This document shows, in pieces, positions 15,364 to 27,030 of a DNA stretch of 64,000 bases. Source of the DNA: Gnetum montanum (Eukaryota > Streptophyta > Gnetopsida > Gnetales > Gnetaceae); contig MNCI01013895.1 in NCBI GenBank assembly GCA_015680685.1, positions 2,075,075-2,139,074 on the forward strand. Reading direction: 5' to 3'. Made by a program: the position numbers and the translations under genes. Within the stretch, counting starts at the first letter, position 1. Each line of letters begins with the position of its first letter. Below the pieces are notes generated by a model. The model saw only the letters and a program-made list of their open reading frames with translations, did not search any database and was not told the DNA's origin.

Positions 15364-15867
15364 CTGCAATCACACAGGGCCAATCATTAGTAAGGTTGCT
15401 TATAAAAGTTGAGTTATACCTTACTTCTTGCCTTAATGAGTTCATTTTCTTATTCTGTGTGATTCAGAGTTAACAAATTTTGTGAAAATGTCCCCTAAAA
15501 GTTTTAATATTGGGCCCAATTTGATTAGGTGGCTTTAATATTTCATTTCCCAATGTAGGTGAGGAGATAAGATTGTTTTTGGCAATATGTTTATCATTTT
15601 TATAATCAATTACCCTTTATAGTATCCTTCAGGTGATGATGAATTTCGAAAAATTTATCCACGATTTGGAGTGTACCCTTCCCCCACAACTAAGCTGAAC
15701 ACTCCAGGTTTAGGTAGGTTTGATCAGAATGAGAATTGAAGCGCTAGCGAGTGAGTTATGGTTGGTTAACCAAGAGGTGCGCAAGTCACAATTCATGGAA
15801 GAAAATTTGAAAAACTCCCTCACATGAATAGTTGAGAATGATGTTGATGTATGTGGGGGGGGGGTCC

Positions 15868-15941
15868 AAATATATAGTTTTTGTTAATACAATATCGCGT
15901 ACCCGATATCACATCTGACCTGATATCGGGTACCCGATATC
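15868..15941 (-). promoter_or_regulatory. M1 internal promoter candidate with GATATC dyads
   Basis: Boxes aatatc 15891, gatatc 15905, gatatc 15922 and gatatc 15936 form two dyads of the type GATATC-N8-GATATC (14-bp spacing), as in the M1 LTR. A tatata stretch (15871-15876) lies 14 bp beyond, on the ORF3 side. ORF3 starts about 500 bp downstream. A run of ten G (15855-15864) sits next to it. Confidence 0.6.
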
Positions 15942-16690
15942 GTGGCCTATTGAAAATAGGGTACTTAGAAAAATTGATAAATTTCTAAAATTCTAAGGTA
16001 GAAAATGAAGGACTTGAGGTCAATGTAAAAGGTCTAGGGTAATACTGAATAGACCTAAAGGCACAAAATGTATAATGGTGTAGAATCTGACAATAAAAGT
16101 CATGAAGAGTATGAGGAAAAAGGACGTGTTTTGGTACATAGGAACGGTTGAATTGGAAGGATGATAAGGGAAAGAATGTAGTAGTCGGAGGGTATAAAAT
16201 GATGTGATGGTGATATGATGGGAATTACAAGGGTTACGCAAGTGGGTCCTCCCCAATGCAGGTTCCTACCTATGATGCCCTTATGTAACCACCCTAAAGA
16301 TGTCCGTAGGCACTAGAGGGTGAAATGTAATCCACACCAATTTCACAAAACACACACATGTAGATACCATTGTAATGAGGTATGAATTTTTATGCTACAC
16401 AAGACACAAGTCGCAAATGCTTGAACAGCGAGATGAAACGAGTCATAGAAGGGATTGCAGAGATTAGGACATGAGAGAACTGACTCAAGATACAATGAAT
16501 CTTGTGTGTAGGCCATGCTTAATGTGTCATTAGCTTGTCACTCCAAAATCAAGACCAAGTCCATTCCTCTGATCAATGACATCACATCATTTCATCCCAT
16601 GATGGACATTCATAAGGGAATCATGATAGTAAGGCATATGATCACTTGGTGTTTTGTTCAAGGGAGGAGTGATTCAAATTTTTGTGTGAC

Positions 16691-16727
<37 letters not shown>

Positions 16728-17426
16728 GAATGCTGAATCCAGGGAAGCCACCTACCTTCAGGCATGGGTGCATGTCTTTCTAGTGGGATCCCTTAGAATA
16801 GCATTGGATTTTTTTTGATGAGTGCCTTTATTACTCTTACTTCCATTTTGCGTTAGATCTACAAGGATCTGAGTACAACTAGACTGCATGATAGCACCTA
16901 CAAATGTCACCAAAGAGAATCCACAAATCCCCTTGATGTCACACCCTGGACATTTCCTCCTAGTCCATCATTTGTTGCTCTAGGCATAATGAGCACAACA
17001 TTATTTTAAGTTTTAATGATGTCAAGAATATCATCGTACCTAGAGTAGAACCTCTTATTAATAGAATGGGTGGGTGGATGTGATGGGCTCGCTGTCCAAG
17101 TAATTAGTCACCTAAGACTTGATAGCATAGAACAACACCTCAACCAATGAGTCACATGAGTGTTTTATTCATAGATGAGATTACCCATAAAAAGATAAAA
17201 CAAAACGATAAAACAATAATGTGAAAGATGAAAAACTGGAAAACAAAAAATTGTAAAATTAAAGAAAAGGAAAAATATTTATTAATCCTACTTGTTAGAA
17301 TGGAGGATACCACACCCCCCTCTCTCCCCCCAAATAACTAAACTATTTAGCATAGCTAGGATTAATAAATGAAAGGTTGGGATCCTTGTATGTTGGAAAG
17401 ATTGAGACCCAGTCATACTTACCCCA
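15942..17426 (-). other. M1 spacer
   Basis: Non-coding stretch between gag and the internal promoter. It holds the conserved hairpin (16232-16290), a pure CT repeat (about 16694-16724) and, next to gag, an A-rich stretch at 17165-17290 that is T-rich on the sense strand. It has no supported ORF. Confidence 0.7.
16232..16290 (-). other. Conserved spacer hairpin, M1 copy
   Basis: Arms GGTTACGCAAG (16232-16242) and CTTATGTAACC (16280-16290) pair at 9 of 11 positions. The two mismatches are of the kind left by cytosine deamination. The sense-strand loop ends in TTGGGGAGGACCCA, the block kept in all copies. Confidence 0.65.
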
Positions 17427-19297
17427 TTAGGGTTCACACACTTGATTAAAGTTGACATAGTGGGGCAAGTTATAAGATGTGGTTAATTTATAAGGAGTTG
17501 ACCCACTATAGCACTTGCGACTGTAAGATGGTATGCAAGGATTAATATGTCTCCCTATGTGGCTATATTCATTGGGCCACATGGTTGTTGGAGTTTTGAT
17601 TGATGGCCCTGATAAGGTTGGATTCGAGGAGAAAGATGCAGCACCGTGTTGGACTTGTGTTGAGTTGGAAAATGCAGTGGTCTCAAAATTATGTTGTCCC
17701 TTTCTATGATTATGTCTAAAAAAGGGATGCCTTCTATGTTGTGGAGGGTTTCCACTACTGTTGATAGTAGAAGCACAAGTAATGTTCGTGGATTGATGCT
17801 GTGGTACAAATCCTTCGAGTATAATTGGTGGCAATATAGAAGTAGGTGAAGGATGAGAATGTTGAAATTGAGGAGAAGTGTAAGGTCCCCAAGGTGGTGG
17901 TCCTGTTGGCGAGGATATGGGTTGATGGTATTGAGGAGAATGATAATAATGTGGTGAGATAGAGGATGTTGACCCGGTTGGGAAAACAGGCTGTTGGACT
18001 TGATAAGCACTTGGGTTTAGATGATAGGAAGGGTGTAACTAGTTTGGGGGTGGCCTCCCCCATGATTGGGACTATTGCCACTATGATCAAACATAGTATT
18101 TCTGTACGAACTCTAGATGTAACATTCTTTCCCAATGCTCATGTAAATGTAACAAGATTGGGCATTGGCCTTTGGGATGATCATACAAGCAAATGTCACA
18201 TTGATACATATGATTGGTAGTTGAGTTCTTATTCTCTTAAACCCTTCTCTTCGATTTTCTAGTGGTATTCCATCATGTTTCTTGTTTCATCATGACTCTA
18301 CCTCCAATAATGTTTGCATATTCTCCACATTTTCCATGTATCCACTCCGTCATCTTATTGATCTTTACCTCAATTTCGTCTAGTGATTGTAATATTGGCA
18401 AAGATGGTTCCACCTCCTTGAGGTGAGTTGATTTTTCCTCTTTCTAACTATGGATCCTTGTTGATTTAAGAATTGGTCCCATTGAGATTTTTCAACATTC
18501 TCCCATTTAGCCATTTCTCCTTCTTCTTTTGCTAGCTGCTTAATAAGCTCTTGGAATTGATGGGTTCATAGTTCATATAGTTGACCTAGGGCATACATCC
18601 CTAAGGTTTCCCTTGTTTCATTACAGAGCTTATCTATAATATGGTATATTAGCCTCTCCTCGAAGAACCCATGGCCTGGGCAATTATTTAATAGTACATA
18701 ATATCTTTCTAAGGTCATGTCCAGGGGTTCATATTGTGCTTGTTTCCATTCTTGGATTTGTCTCCTCAAGGCTGACACTCTTGCATAGGTTTGATATCTT
18801 TCGTTGAAGAGTTCTACCATTGTTGGCGAACATCAAATTGATTTTGGTTTTAAAGACCTATACCATAATTTTGCTTGGCCAACAAGTGTCGTGGGAAAGA
18901 GCTTAAGTTTTTGCCACCCATTATCAATGTTGTTCCATACACAGGCATCATGAAAGACTTGTAAATGATGTTGTAGATCTAAATCATAGTCTCCTGAGAA
19001 CTTGGAAAAGTTGTTTAAATCAATCCTAGGTAGACAGCTTTCCTTATGAGGCCTACGGGATATTCGAATAGCCTCTTGTATATGCATTAGGCTCTTAGTG
19101 GCTAACAAGGGTTCATCATCACTAGGTAGGTTATGAATTTGTGAGTTGGGATGATGTTGTCTTTGTTGCTGTACATAGGAGACCTGTACATCAGATTGAG
19201 TACTCCAAACTTTTTCTTCATCATCATATAATTTGTTGGTTCTCCAATGAATTACCTTACTAGTTGTTGCGTTATCATAGTCTTGTAAGAGAGACAT
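17427..19297 (-). pseudogene. M1 gag remnant
   Basis: ATG at 19297. Segments 18833-19297 and 18566-18820 carry a capsid-like region (QKLKLFPTTLVGQAKLWYRS, then LDMTLERYYVLLNNCPGHG) of the Ty3 retrotransposon gag type. Near 18150-18205 a zinc-binding motif reads CDICLYDHPKGQC, that is C-X2-C-X3-H-X4-C, one residue shorter than the usual knuckle. The rest (17427-18135) is Pro/Ser/Gln/Tyr-rich in several frames. Frameshifts and stops separate the parts. No pol follows. Confidence 0.75.
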
Positions 19298-19412
19298 AGT
19301 TGTGAATTTGTGTGTGACTTAATTGAAATCAAGTTCTTTTCTAAGAGATATATCGTGAATACTTTGTTATAGCCATCTTGTATGATATAACTAATCTAAA
19401 TAACTAGCACCG

Positions 19413-19431
19413 TCCCCAGCAACGACGCTAA
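19413..19431 (-). other. M1 primer-binding site
   Basis: Directly inside the 5' LTR, the minus strand reads TTAGCGTCGTTGCTGGGGA. It differs only by transitions from the TGGCGCCGTTGCCGGGGA type site of Athila elements, usually assigned to tRNA-Asp. M3 has a comparable site at about 40036-40057. Confidence 0.7.
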
Positions 19432-20358
19432 TGATAAGTGGCAAGGTACCCCTATACTCAACCATATGAATACGAGTGTTTCACGCACAATCTAGTCAAA
19501 CTTCGTAGACAAGCTAGTTGTGGTATCTAGATAGTTACTAGTTGATCATAGTTTGTTGTCTTGCCACCTAAACTAGTATTTGCTTTGTCACGTATGGTTT
19601 AGTCTATAGTAAGGTGTATGATGTAGTCCTAAATTAGTGTTACTCCTAGAGGCAATAGAAAGTAACTTTAATTAAGTTAGGAGGAAAAGGGAAAGAGAGT
19701 TAAGCTAATAGAACATAGGAGGAGAGAATCTAAACTAGCCTAAGTGCGATGAGCATCCATTCCTTAATCATCCATACACATCTTGGACCTCGTGTATGAC
19801 TACTATTGGGATTATCAAGCGCATATCCTAGGTATGCTACTAGGATACCAAATAGTCACACTTAAATGCTCGTGATTAACTCGTACTCATTCTACATTTA
19901 AGAATAGGGATAGGAGTTGAGGGTAAAGAAGTATTAATTANACATTTAAGAATAGGGATAGGAGTTGAGGGTAAAGAAGTATTAATTAAGAAAGCAATAA
20001 ATAATAATTAAATAATTAAACTAAGTGAATGCTACAATGATGAAGCAATCTCGATCTTTATTTCCGGTCATGTGCATGTCCAAGTACGTCACACTCAAAT
20101 AAAGGTGCTGTAAAATTACAATCATCACACTACGGGCATGCACTAGGAGAAAGGGTTGAGAAGAATTAAAAATGAAAACTAACTTCTAACTAAACTACTA
20201 CCTTCCTCCGTCCACCTACATGTGTATTTATAGGTCCACATAGGAGTCATGATATCGTGTATCTGATTTCGCTAGCCAAGCCATAATATCACGTACCCGA
20301 TATCGTGGATCCGATATCACAGGTTTGATATTGGAGCTTAATGAATCATAATTCATTA
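19432..20358 (-). repeat. M1 5' LTR (927 bp as assembled)
   Basis: Begins TGATAAGTGG and ends ATTCATTA before the target duplication. It is 48 bp longer than the 3' LTR only because of a 47-bp repeat plus one N at 19894-19988; without it, both LTRs are exactly 879 bp. Confidence 0.9.
19894..19988. other. Assembly join: 47-bp duplication around a single N
   Basis: Bases 19894-19940 and 19942-19988 are identical and separated by one N at 19941. This is the pattern of two overlapping contig ends placed side by side. The matching LTR has only one copy. Confidence 0.9.
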
Positions 20359-20644
20359 GATGTCATTGATGTGATAGAACCCCATTGATGTGATCCCATC
20401 AACATAAGGTTTGACACGTTGACGTGTATCTATCGATATGGCACCCTGTCTCTGCCTATAAATGGATGTCTACCTACTGCATTTAAGGCAATCTTTTCAT
20501 AGTTGTAGCCAAGCACTTGCAATTTTTCCATTTGAGAGTTAGAATATTTTCTGAGTGCTCGTAGTAGGATTCAAAGAGTGTATGGATCCTTATTCAAGCA
20601 CTATTGTACCTAAGCACTTCAATAAGGACAATAATAAAGATGAG
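20359..20644 (+). repeat. P 5' LTR, continuation
   Basis: After the second GATGT (20359-20363) the sequence follows P's 3' LTR from 54556 on: cattgatg boxes, ggtttgacacgttgac, a TATA box tataaatg (20457-20464), the tcatagttgtagc block and the aataaaga polyadenylation region. It stops at M3 (TAATGAGC at 20645). Confidence 0.87.
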
Positions 20645-20882
20645 TAATGAGCAATAGGTACCCGTATGTCCAACCATACGAATCACAAGCATTCACACAC
20701 AATCTGGTCAAACTTTGTAGATGGGACTAGTTGTGACATCTAGATTGTTAAGCATTAATTGCAAGATGTTATTTTTCCACTTGAACTAGTGGTAGATTTG
20801 TCATGTATGGTTTAGTCAAAGTGAGGCATATGATAATTGATGTTGTTAGGCCTTGATTACTCCTAGTAATAAACATAATTGG
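20645..20882 (-). repeat. M3 3' LTR, left piece
   Basis: Starts TAATGAGCAATAGG and matches 40058-40171 and 41338-41450. It is cut after ATTGG (20878-20882) by M2. The same ATTGG resumes at 33526-33530. Confidence 0.85.
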
Positions 20883-21778
20883 TGATGAGTAGTGAGGTAC
20901 CCCTACGCCCAACCATATGAATCACAAAGAGTTTGCACACAATCCAGTCGAATTCCATGGACTTTATCGTTTCTACTACACTAACCCTTTTAGGAAGTGA
21001 ATCTAGCCTTAAGATCAATCGTTGTCTTTCCAATTACACTTGTGATGTTCATTGGTATGGTTAAGTGTAACTAAGGCATTCAATTTTTATCATTTGTATG
21101 TTTTATAGTTGGGTGCTTAAATTGTGGATAAAAATAGATTTGATTAACTAATATAAATTAACTAATCAACTAATCATTTTACTAATCCTAACATAAGTAT
21201 CTGTTCCCACTTTCCGTACATGTCTTGAACCCACGTATCCACTACTAGGCCACCAAGCACTATGTAATTGGGTGTACCAAGCAATAATGTTGCTAGGATT
21301 ACCAAGTGAATACGTGTTATGCTCGAAGTGGTCATACTTATGTGTGTATTCTATCTTGCTTAATTACCTCATTAATGTAATAATTGAAAAATTTTAATAA
21401 CTAATTGAAAGCATTTAATACATAATTAAAAATAATAAATGCATGAATAAAATAGCTAATCCATCTAAAGTGCTACAAATTTTATTAGAAATCTCATCTT
21501 TATTGCCACACACATTGTCGTGCTCAGGTACAATAATGCCCAAATAATGATCTATACACTCAATAACTCCTACTGTAGGCACTGGGGGAAAAATTCTAAC
21601 TCTTGAATGGAAAAAATGCAAGAGCTTCGCTACTATTGAAATCTAGATTGCCATAAATGTGGCTCGTAGGCACGTATTTATAGGTGATGGATAGACACTA
21701 CATCGATGGGGCCTCGTCGATGCAATCGATTATGTCGACAAGGCCTCATTGATGCAGCCAACCAACAATGACTCATGA
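20883..21778 (-). repeat. M2 3' LTR (896 bp)
   Basis: TGATGAGTAGTGAGG ... ACTCATGA. The U3 has two palindromic boxes of the CATCGATGAGG/CCTCATCGATG type; their GGGGCCTC and AAGGCCTC centres at 21708 and 21740 are 32 bp apart. The TATA complement tatttata (21675-21682) is 18 bp from the first box. Confidence 0.9.
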
Positions 21779-22024
21779 TACCCCCATGACTGAGTGAAAA
21801 CTTGTCCTCGAGTTCTTTTACAAAATTGGGAAGGTATGGGATTATTGACTAACTTTTCTTTAACAAAACAAATGGTTGACTTGACAAAAAATGGAGTGCC
21901 CAGGTGTACAAATGAACACATTACAAAAATGGTGGTGTTCAGGACACAAAATTGAACACCATGACACAACTCTTCGACAATTGGACAACACGTTCCTTGA
22001 TGGTGTGAAGCTTGTTAGAGAAGA

Positions 22025-24882
22025 TCAAATTATCCTAGGCGGTGGTGGTTCCTAAGGCTCTAAGGGACCTTCACTAGCTTCACATACTGATGGTGGTTGA
22101 GGTGGCTATGGTTGTCCTGCTACTGCTACAACTTTAGGCGAGAGGCTGAAAGCATTCAATAATGCTTTGATTTTCTTCTCCTTACTCCTAGGATCATGCA
22201 TTGTCCACATAGCTTCCCCAATATGGGTTGGAATGGGCACATCCCAAGGTCACGGGATTACTAGAAACAAATCCTTAGCATTGACAAATTGGGTAGTGAA
22301 CTATTTACATTCAATGTTGAATGCCCTATTAGTGTCCTTCAGCTTCTAGTAATCATTCATTCGTTGGCTAGGTTCTCGGCGATAGACCGTTGATCTTTAA
22401 ATTACCCTCTGAGAACTTCGAGTTCAGAATTAGTAGTCTCAAGCTTCTACTTGGTGTCCCTTTGGTGCTTGAACTCAGCCTCGTATAGCATATATGAGCT
22501 AGCCACTTCTTTCTCCAATTTTGACTGTAGTTGTCTAGTTGTTAGCATTGCCAGGTTTGTGTAACAAAGATTAGCCAACTCCATGTACTTTGTCATTTCC
22601 TCGATTTGCAACTCCTTTAAGCAGATCTCTGCTTTGTTGTAGGCATCAATCCCATCAAGGATGGGCTACCACATCTCTCTTCCTTGCTAAAGTTACTGGA
22701 GGACTTCATTTATCTTCGCCTTTATCATTTGAATTTATTTTTCATTCACTTCTTTTTGCAAGCCAACCTAGTCCTGTAGTGATTCTTTACTTTTTTAAAT
22801 TTGAGGGCTTTGTTCTTTAAAGCAGCGATCTTGATGGTAGACTTTTGGCACAAGGTATGTACCTCCTCCATGGATAGATTACGATTCTCCACGACCAATT
22901 TCCTCAATTTGGTGTTGACTCTGGTAAGCTACTCCGGATGTTGATGAATGAATTCTTACATTTGATATCTTTGAGCATCAACATTTTGCAGGTGATGATT
23001 TTGCATAGTTAATGCATTATTCTCTTAGTGCATATGATTCAAGTCCTTTTTGATAAAATACATTTTAGCTTCTACTATGAACTATTTGAAGATGGTCATT
23101 ACTGCTTCCTCCTCAACCTTTTGAAATTATTCTTGAAGTTGTTTGATAGCTTCATCTCTTGTCATTGCTAGGGCTGAGGATTGCTTGTTTTGAAAGTCAA
23201 GCATGAAGTTCATCAACCTCCATAGCCAAGCGTTGATTTTGATCTTGGGCCATTTCTAGTTGCGCCTCCAAAATGATGCATCTGCCCCTTGCATTCAACA
23301 GTTTCAACTGGGTTGCAGTGATGTTCTCCGAGAGATCAAAGGTGTCTAGAGTCGGTTGCCTAGTTCTTACCAATCATTCCAGTAATTGTTCATGTTAGAT
23401 TGCATTCAATTTTTTACTAATTGTGCCTGTAGATGTCTGCACATATTGAAGGGTAGATACGTCTAGTACAAACGCCATGGGTGCATTTAGTGCTTCAGCT
23501 ACATGATCAGCTACCACTTCTACTGCTGTCTCTTGCCCTTGGTGTTACATCACCAAGACAGTTGCCTCTTTGCCTTCCTCTAACCTCACCGAGAAGGTGG
23601 TGGTATTCCCAGAGATTTTAGGGAATAAATCATATGTTACTAGTAACACCGTCACCTCTTGAGCATTAGGATTCAACCTCGAAGGTAGCTACATTCTTTG
23701 GGTAGAGAAAATGGGACCACCTCTCTCCATCTGGCTAACTGTTTGGGCCACCTCATTAAGGTGACTCATTTCTGGTCGATACACAGATGGATCCATCCCA
23801 CTCGTTCCTGCTTGTTGCTACTATTTGCTCAACAGTAGTTCTTAGATTTGATGTAGATGCTCAAGGACTGCATGGGCCTCCAGTGTTGTCTCCTAAGTAG
23901 GTGGTGGTAGCACCAACTCCTCTTCTTAAGTGGTTGTTGGCATCTTGTCTTTCATAATTTTTGCCCATGAGGCTAAGGGAGCATGCCTAAGAGTATCATT
24001 AGAATAGCAAATAATGTTTGCCCTTTTGCAAAGTTTTTTGATGAGGCATGGAAAGGGCAAGGTCTTCCTTCCATGTTCATTCTCCTTGAAGTGCTTCTCA
24101 TTCTCCAAATAGATTAGCTATGGAAGGTTAATAGGAAATTTCCCACTTAGAGCAACACATGCTTGGGTAGAGAAAGTAGCCATCTTGCTTGGCCCCACCA
24201 TTAGATTAAGGTGATAGGCTACAATCTTGAAATATATTTGCTTTGTTGGTGTGAGCGAACCATACTCCTTACGGTTCACCCTGTAGCATCGTTGGGTCCA
24301 TTTCCTTTTTACCTCAGGATTGCTTTTTGTTGATATCTCTACCAACTATGTTCCAATTTCTAGTAACCCCATTCCTTATGCAATAGCTTCTACTGAGTAG
24401 GACACTTGAATGTCCTTAATTTTTATAATGGACCCTAGCCTTTGACTACTCTAGAAGAGATATGTCTTTTCCATGTACCATTCCCCACTAGATGTGATGA
24501 CTAGCCACATGAGAGAGGCTTGCAATTATGACTTGACATCCTTTGGAGCTCTCTCCAAAAATGGCCTGAAGTTTATCTCTTGAAGAACTGATCTTTGGAT
24601 TTCTAGAGACTTGATGATGTCTATGTAGGCTTGAATCAGAGTGACCTCAAGCCTTGGCATGGGTCTAGGCACTTCTCCTCATTGGGATTATTTTGTACGC
24701 ACTTCTTCCTCTGGAATCTATTGAACAGATTCCACTTTGGGCTCCTCTCGAAGAGATCCCATCGCATGGGTTGCCTTTGGTAGTTTTTGGCCTTATTCTT
24801 GCTATCCCCTTCTAGCTTTGGGTCGTTTCTTCTGTGGTTGTGAGGGTTCTTCTTCTTGTGAATGTTTTTGTTTTGGTGCCAT
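22025..24882 (-). pseudogene. M2 ORF3 remnant
   Basis: ATG at 24880-24882, TGA at 22025-22027, about 2.86 kb. N-terminal Lys/Asn/Arg-rich region (24636-24880), then the same domain as in M1 and P (YFKIVAYHLNLMVGPSKMAT and KTLPFPCLIKKLCKRANI), then a long Glu/Leu/Gln-rich coiled-coil region and a Pro-rich end (EPPPP). Several frameshifts and stops. Transposase_32-like by pattern only. It sits between the spacer and the 3' LTR, the position occupied by env-like ORFs in Athila elements. Confidence 0.7.
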
Positions 24883-25430
24883 TTGTAATCACAATAAGAC
24901 CATGGATTACCAATCATTGTATAACCTTAAAACAATTTTGATACCTTAGCTCTTGAGGATAGTTACATTGGGCTAAGTTGTGATTATGGCTAATTTAATT
25001 AATCCAATTATCATTTATTTTATGTGTTATTCTGAATAATTCATCCCAAAGGTTATTGGAAGGGTTAACTTGGAACAAAGCTAATGTTTATATATGGTTA
25101 AGGTTATTGACCCTTTGGGGAAGTTAGGAAAATTTCTAAAAAATTTCATCAATTTTTCAATAGAAACCCTAAGTTTTGTGGCCCCCACAATAAATATCTT
25201 ACCTCTGGTAAGTGCAGGATCAAAAAATGGAGTGATTTGGAAAAACGGTTGGGAAGTTATGAGCTCTGGAAGGTTTTGGGCTTTGAAAAATTGAAAAAAT
25301 TCCCTATGTTATGAGCAATTTGCAAAAAATTCCAAAGTGTGTGATGGTATATGTAGTATTTCTACACTATGTCTATGAGGCCTCGTCAACATGATCAGCT
25401 ATGTTGATGAGGCCTCATCGATACAACTAT
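24883..25430 (-). promoter_or_regulatory. M2 ORF3 leader: internal promoter boxes and 5' UTR intron
   Basis: Boxes with centres gaggcctc at 25377 and 25409 (32 bp apart, as in the M2 LTR) precede a weak TATA-like tatacc about 18 bp away. A strong splice donor CCAGAG|GTAAGA has its GT at 25201-25202 (complement). The ATG at 24882 is preceded by TTACAA where the other copies have an AG acceptor, consistent with one C-to-T change on the opposite strand. The inferred leader intron is about 320 bp. Confidence 0.55.
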
Positions 25431-27030
25431 TCACCACTGTTGTCTTCTATTGACTTTAGTTAAACTTTCAAAATACAAGGAATTTTTCGATGAAATTGGG
25501 ATCAAATGAAAGCTTAGAAGACCAAGAATAATATGAAATCATAAGAAGAGGATGTTGAAGTTTATAAATTTGAAAAAATGGAGAAATTTTGATTTAATGG
25601 ATGAATGCAATGAGAGATTAAGAAGTACTGAGCGATTTATGCAATGGAAAATGCGAAAGATAGGATTGTAGTGATGTCAAAGGTAAGGAACCTTAACTAA
25701 GCAAGCTAAGAGCTATGCAAGTGGATCCTCCCCATAGCAGGATCATGCTATTTTTGTGCTTGCATAACCTCAACAAAGGAGTCTATGGGCCCCATAGCCA
25801 ATTTAATGATCATGACAAGTTAAAGACCAACTCAAAAGAATCCACTCAAGAATCCCAACACATCAGACTAAGACATAGAGCATAACATAGAACCTGGTAG
25901 TGAGGTGAGTTATGGTAGCATAGATGGATGATAGAAAAGGTGGAATGGAGTTCCAAATTGAGGTCATAAGGAGTCCCTTGTGGAATTTGCAGTTAAAATA
26001 ACCCAAGAAGTTCCATCCTTAGTCTAGACCAAACACCATCCACTTTTAGTGACTTTGCATTACCACTCTAAGACCAATCCACCAGCATGAGACACAAGAG
26101 TGCTTTCACAAAACCACCATCATTTCACAAAGAGAAGAAAAGAGAAGTAGGAAGTGACAGAAAGGGCCTTAGTTAGAGGGGACTGTCAAGCATACGTGCA
26201 TGTCATTCAAGTTCCATAACTAGTTCTTTTAGCCCTTTTATTTGTCCAAGGGATGTGCTTTGAATTTCCATGATTATTTTGTTTGAAATGGGAACCACAT
26301 CATGCAAGAAAATATTTGTGTTGAAGGGGTGTTGCTTTGAATTCCAATCATTTTTTATTATTTGTTTTTTTTTCTTTTTTTTGGAAATGAGAACCATACC
26401 ATGCAACACCATTATTTTTACTTCCTTCAATGGTTGGTGTGGAATGGTGAGAAGTTCATGAAAAAAACTCAAGCACTCAAGTAAGAAGAACAAGACAAAG
26501 AGTATTAAGTCCTCTTGAAGTCACACTATTTACAAACCTTTGAATCCTTCCTAATTTCAGAACTACCAAGGTCACTAATTGGTTAAAAGTTTCTTTAATG
26601 AAAGGGGTCTTAAATTTCCAGAACAAGAAAAACCATAGTGTTTATTGAATGTGTAGATGATGTGGAATCACTACCTATTCCATGAAAAATAAACCATGTC
26701 AAAGTCATCAAACATTAGAATTCAAAAATAGAAACCAGACATCAACAATCACACATTAAGCACAAACCATCATTAGTAAACAGCAACAACAACACTGTGT
26801 CCTGTGAAAATAAAGAAAATTTATTAGTAAAAATGAGAAAATATCATACCTAAACAAAAGAAAGCAAAATAAAGTAAAATATATAAGAAAGTGTAAAATA
26901 ATCAAGAAAGTTTAAAGATACTAAAAATGGTATAAAATTAGAAAAATTTGAAGATCAAAGATTTGTAAAATCAAAAATGTGAAAAACAAAAGGTAGAAAA
27001 ACTGAGAGGCCATGGTAATGGTTAGCACGG
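25431..27030 (-). other. M2 spacer
   Basis: Non-coding DNA between pol and the ORF3 promoter. It includes the hairpin at 25714-25766 and, next to pol, the T-rich (sense strand) tract at about 26800-27000. Short ORFs at 26203-26493 are low-complexity. Confidence 0.7.
25714..25766 (-). other. Conserved spacer hairpin, M2 copy
   Basis: Perfect 8-bp arms TATGCAAG (25714-25721) and CTTGCATA (25759-25766). The sense loop contains GCTATGGGGAGGATCCA. Confidence 0.7.

Larger units (their letters stand above)
11512..20358 (-). mobile_element. Element M1: pol-less Athila-like retrotransposon
   Basis: Complete insertion, 8.85 kb, with a perfect 5-bp target duplication GATGT. LTRs are 11512-12390 and 19432-20358. 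Reading on the minus strand: 5' LTR, primer site, gag remnant, T-rich tract, spacer with hairpin, internal promoter, ORF3 remnant, polypurine tract (complement taccccc at 12391), 3' LTR. No protease, RT, RNase H or integrase motif is found; gag runs directly into the T-rich tract. It must have moved using proteins from a relative such as M2 or P. Confidence 0.87.

Noticed and set aside
16232-16290. Spacer hairpin as a tRNA gene
   Set aside because: Too short, single stem, and no A or B box.
16515-16736. ORF ending in a Ser/Leu repeat
   Set aside because: Driven by the CT microsatellite in the M1 spacer.
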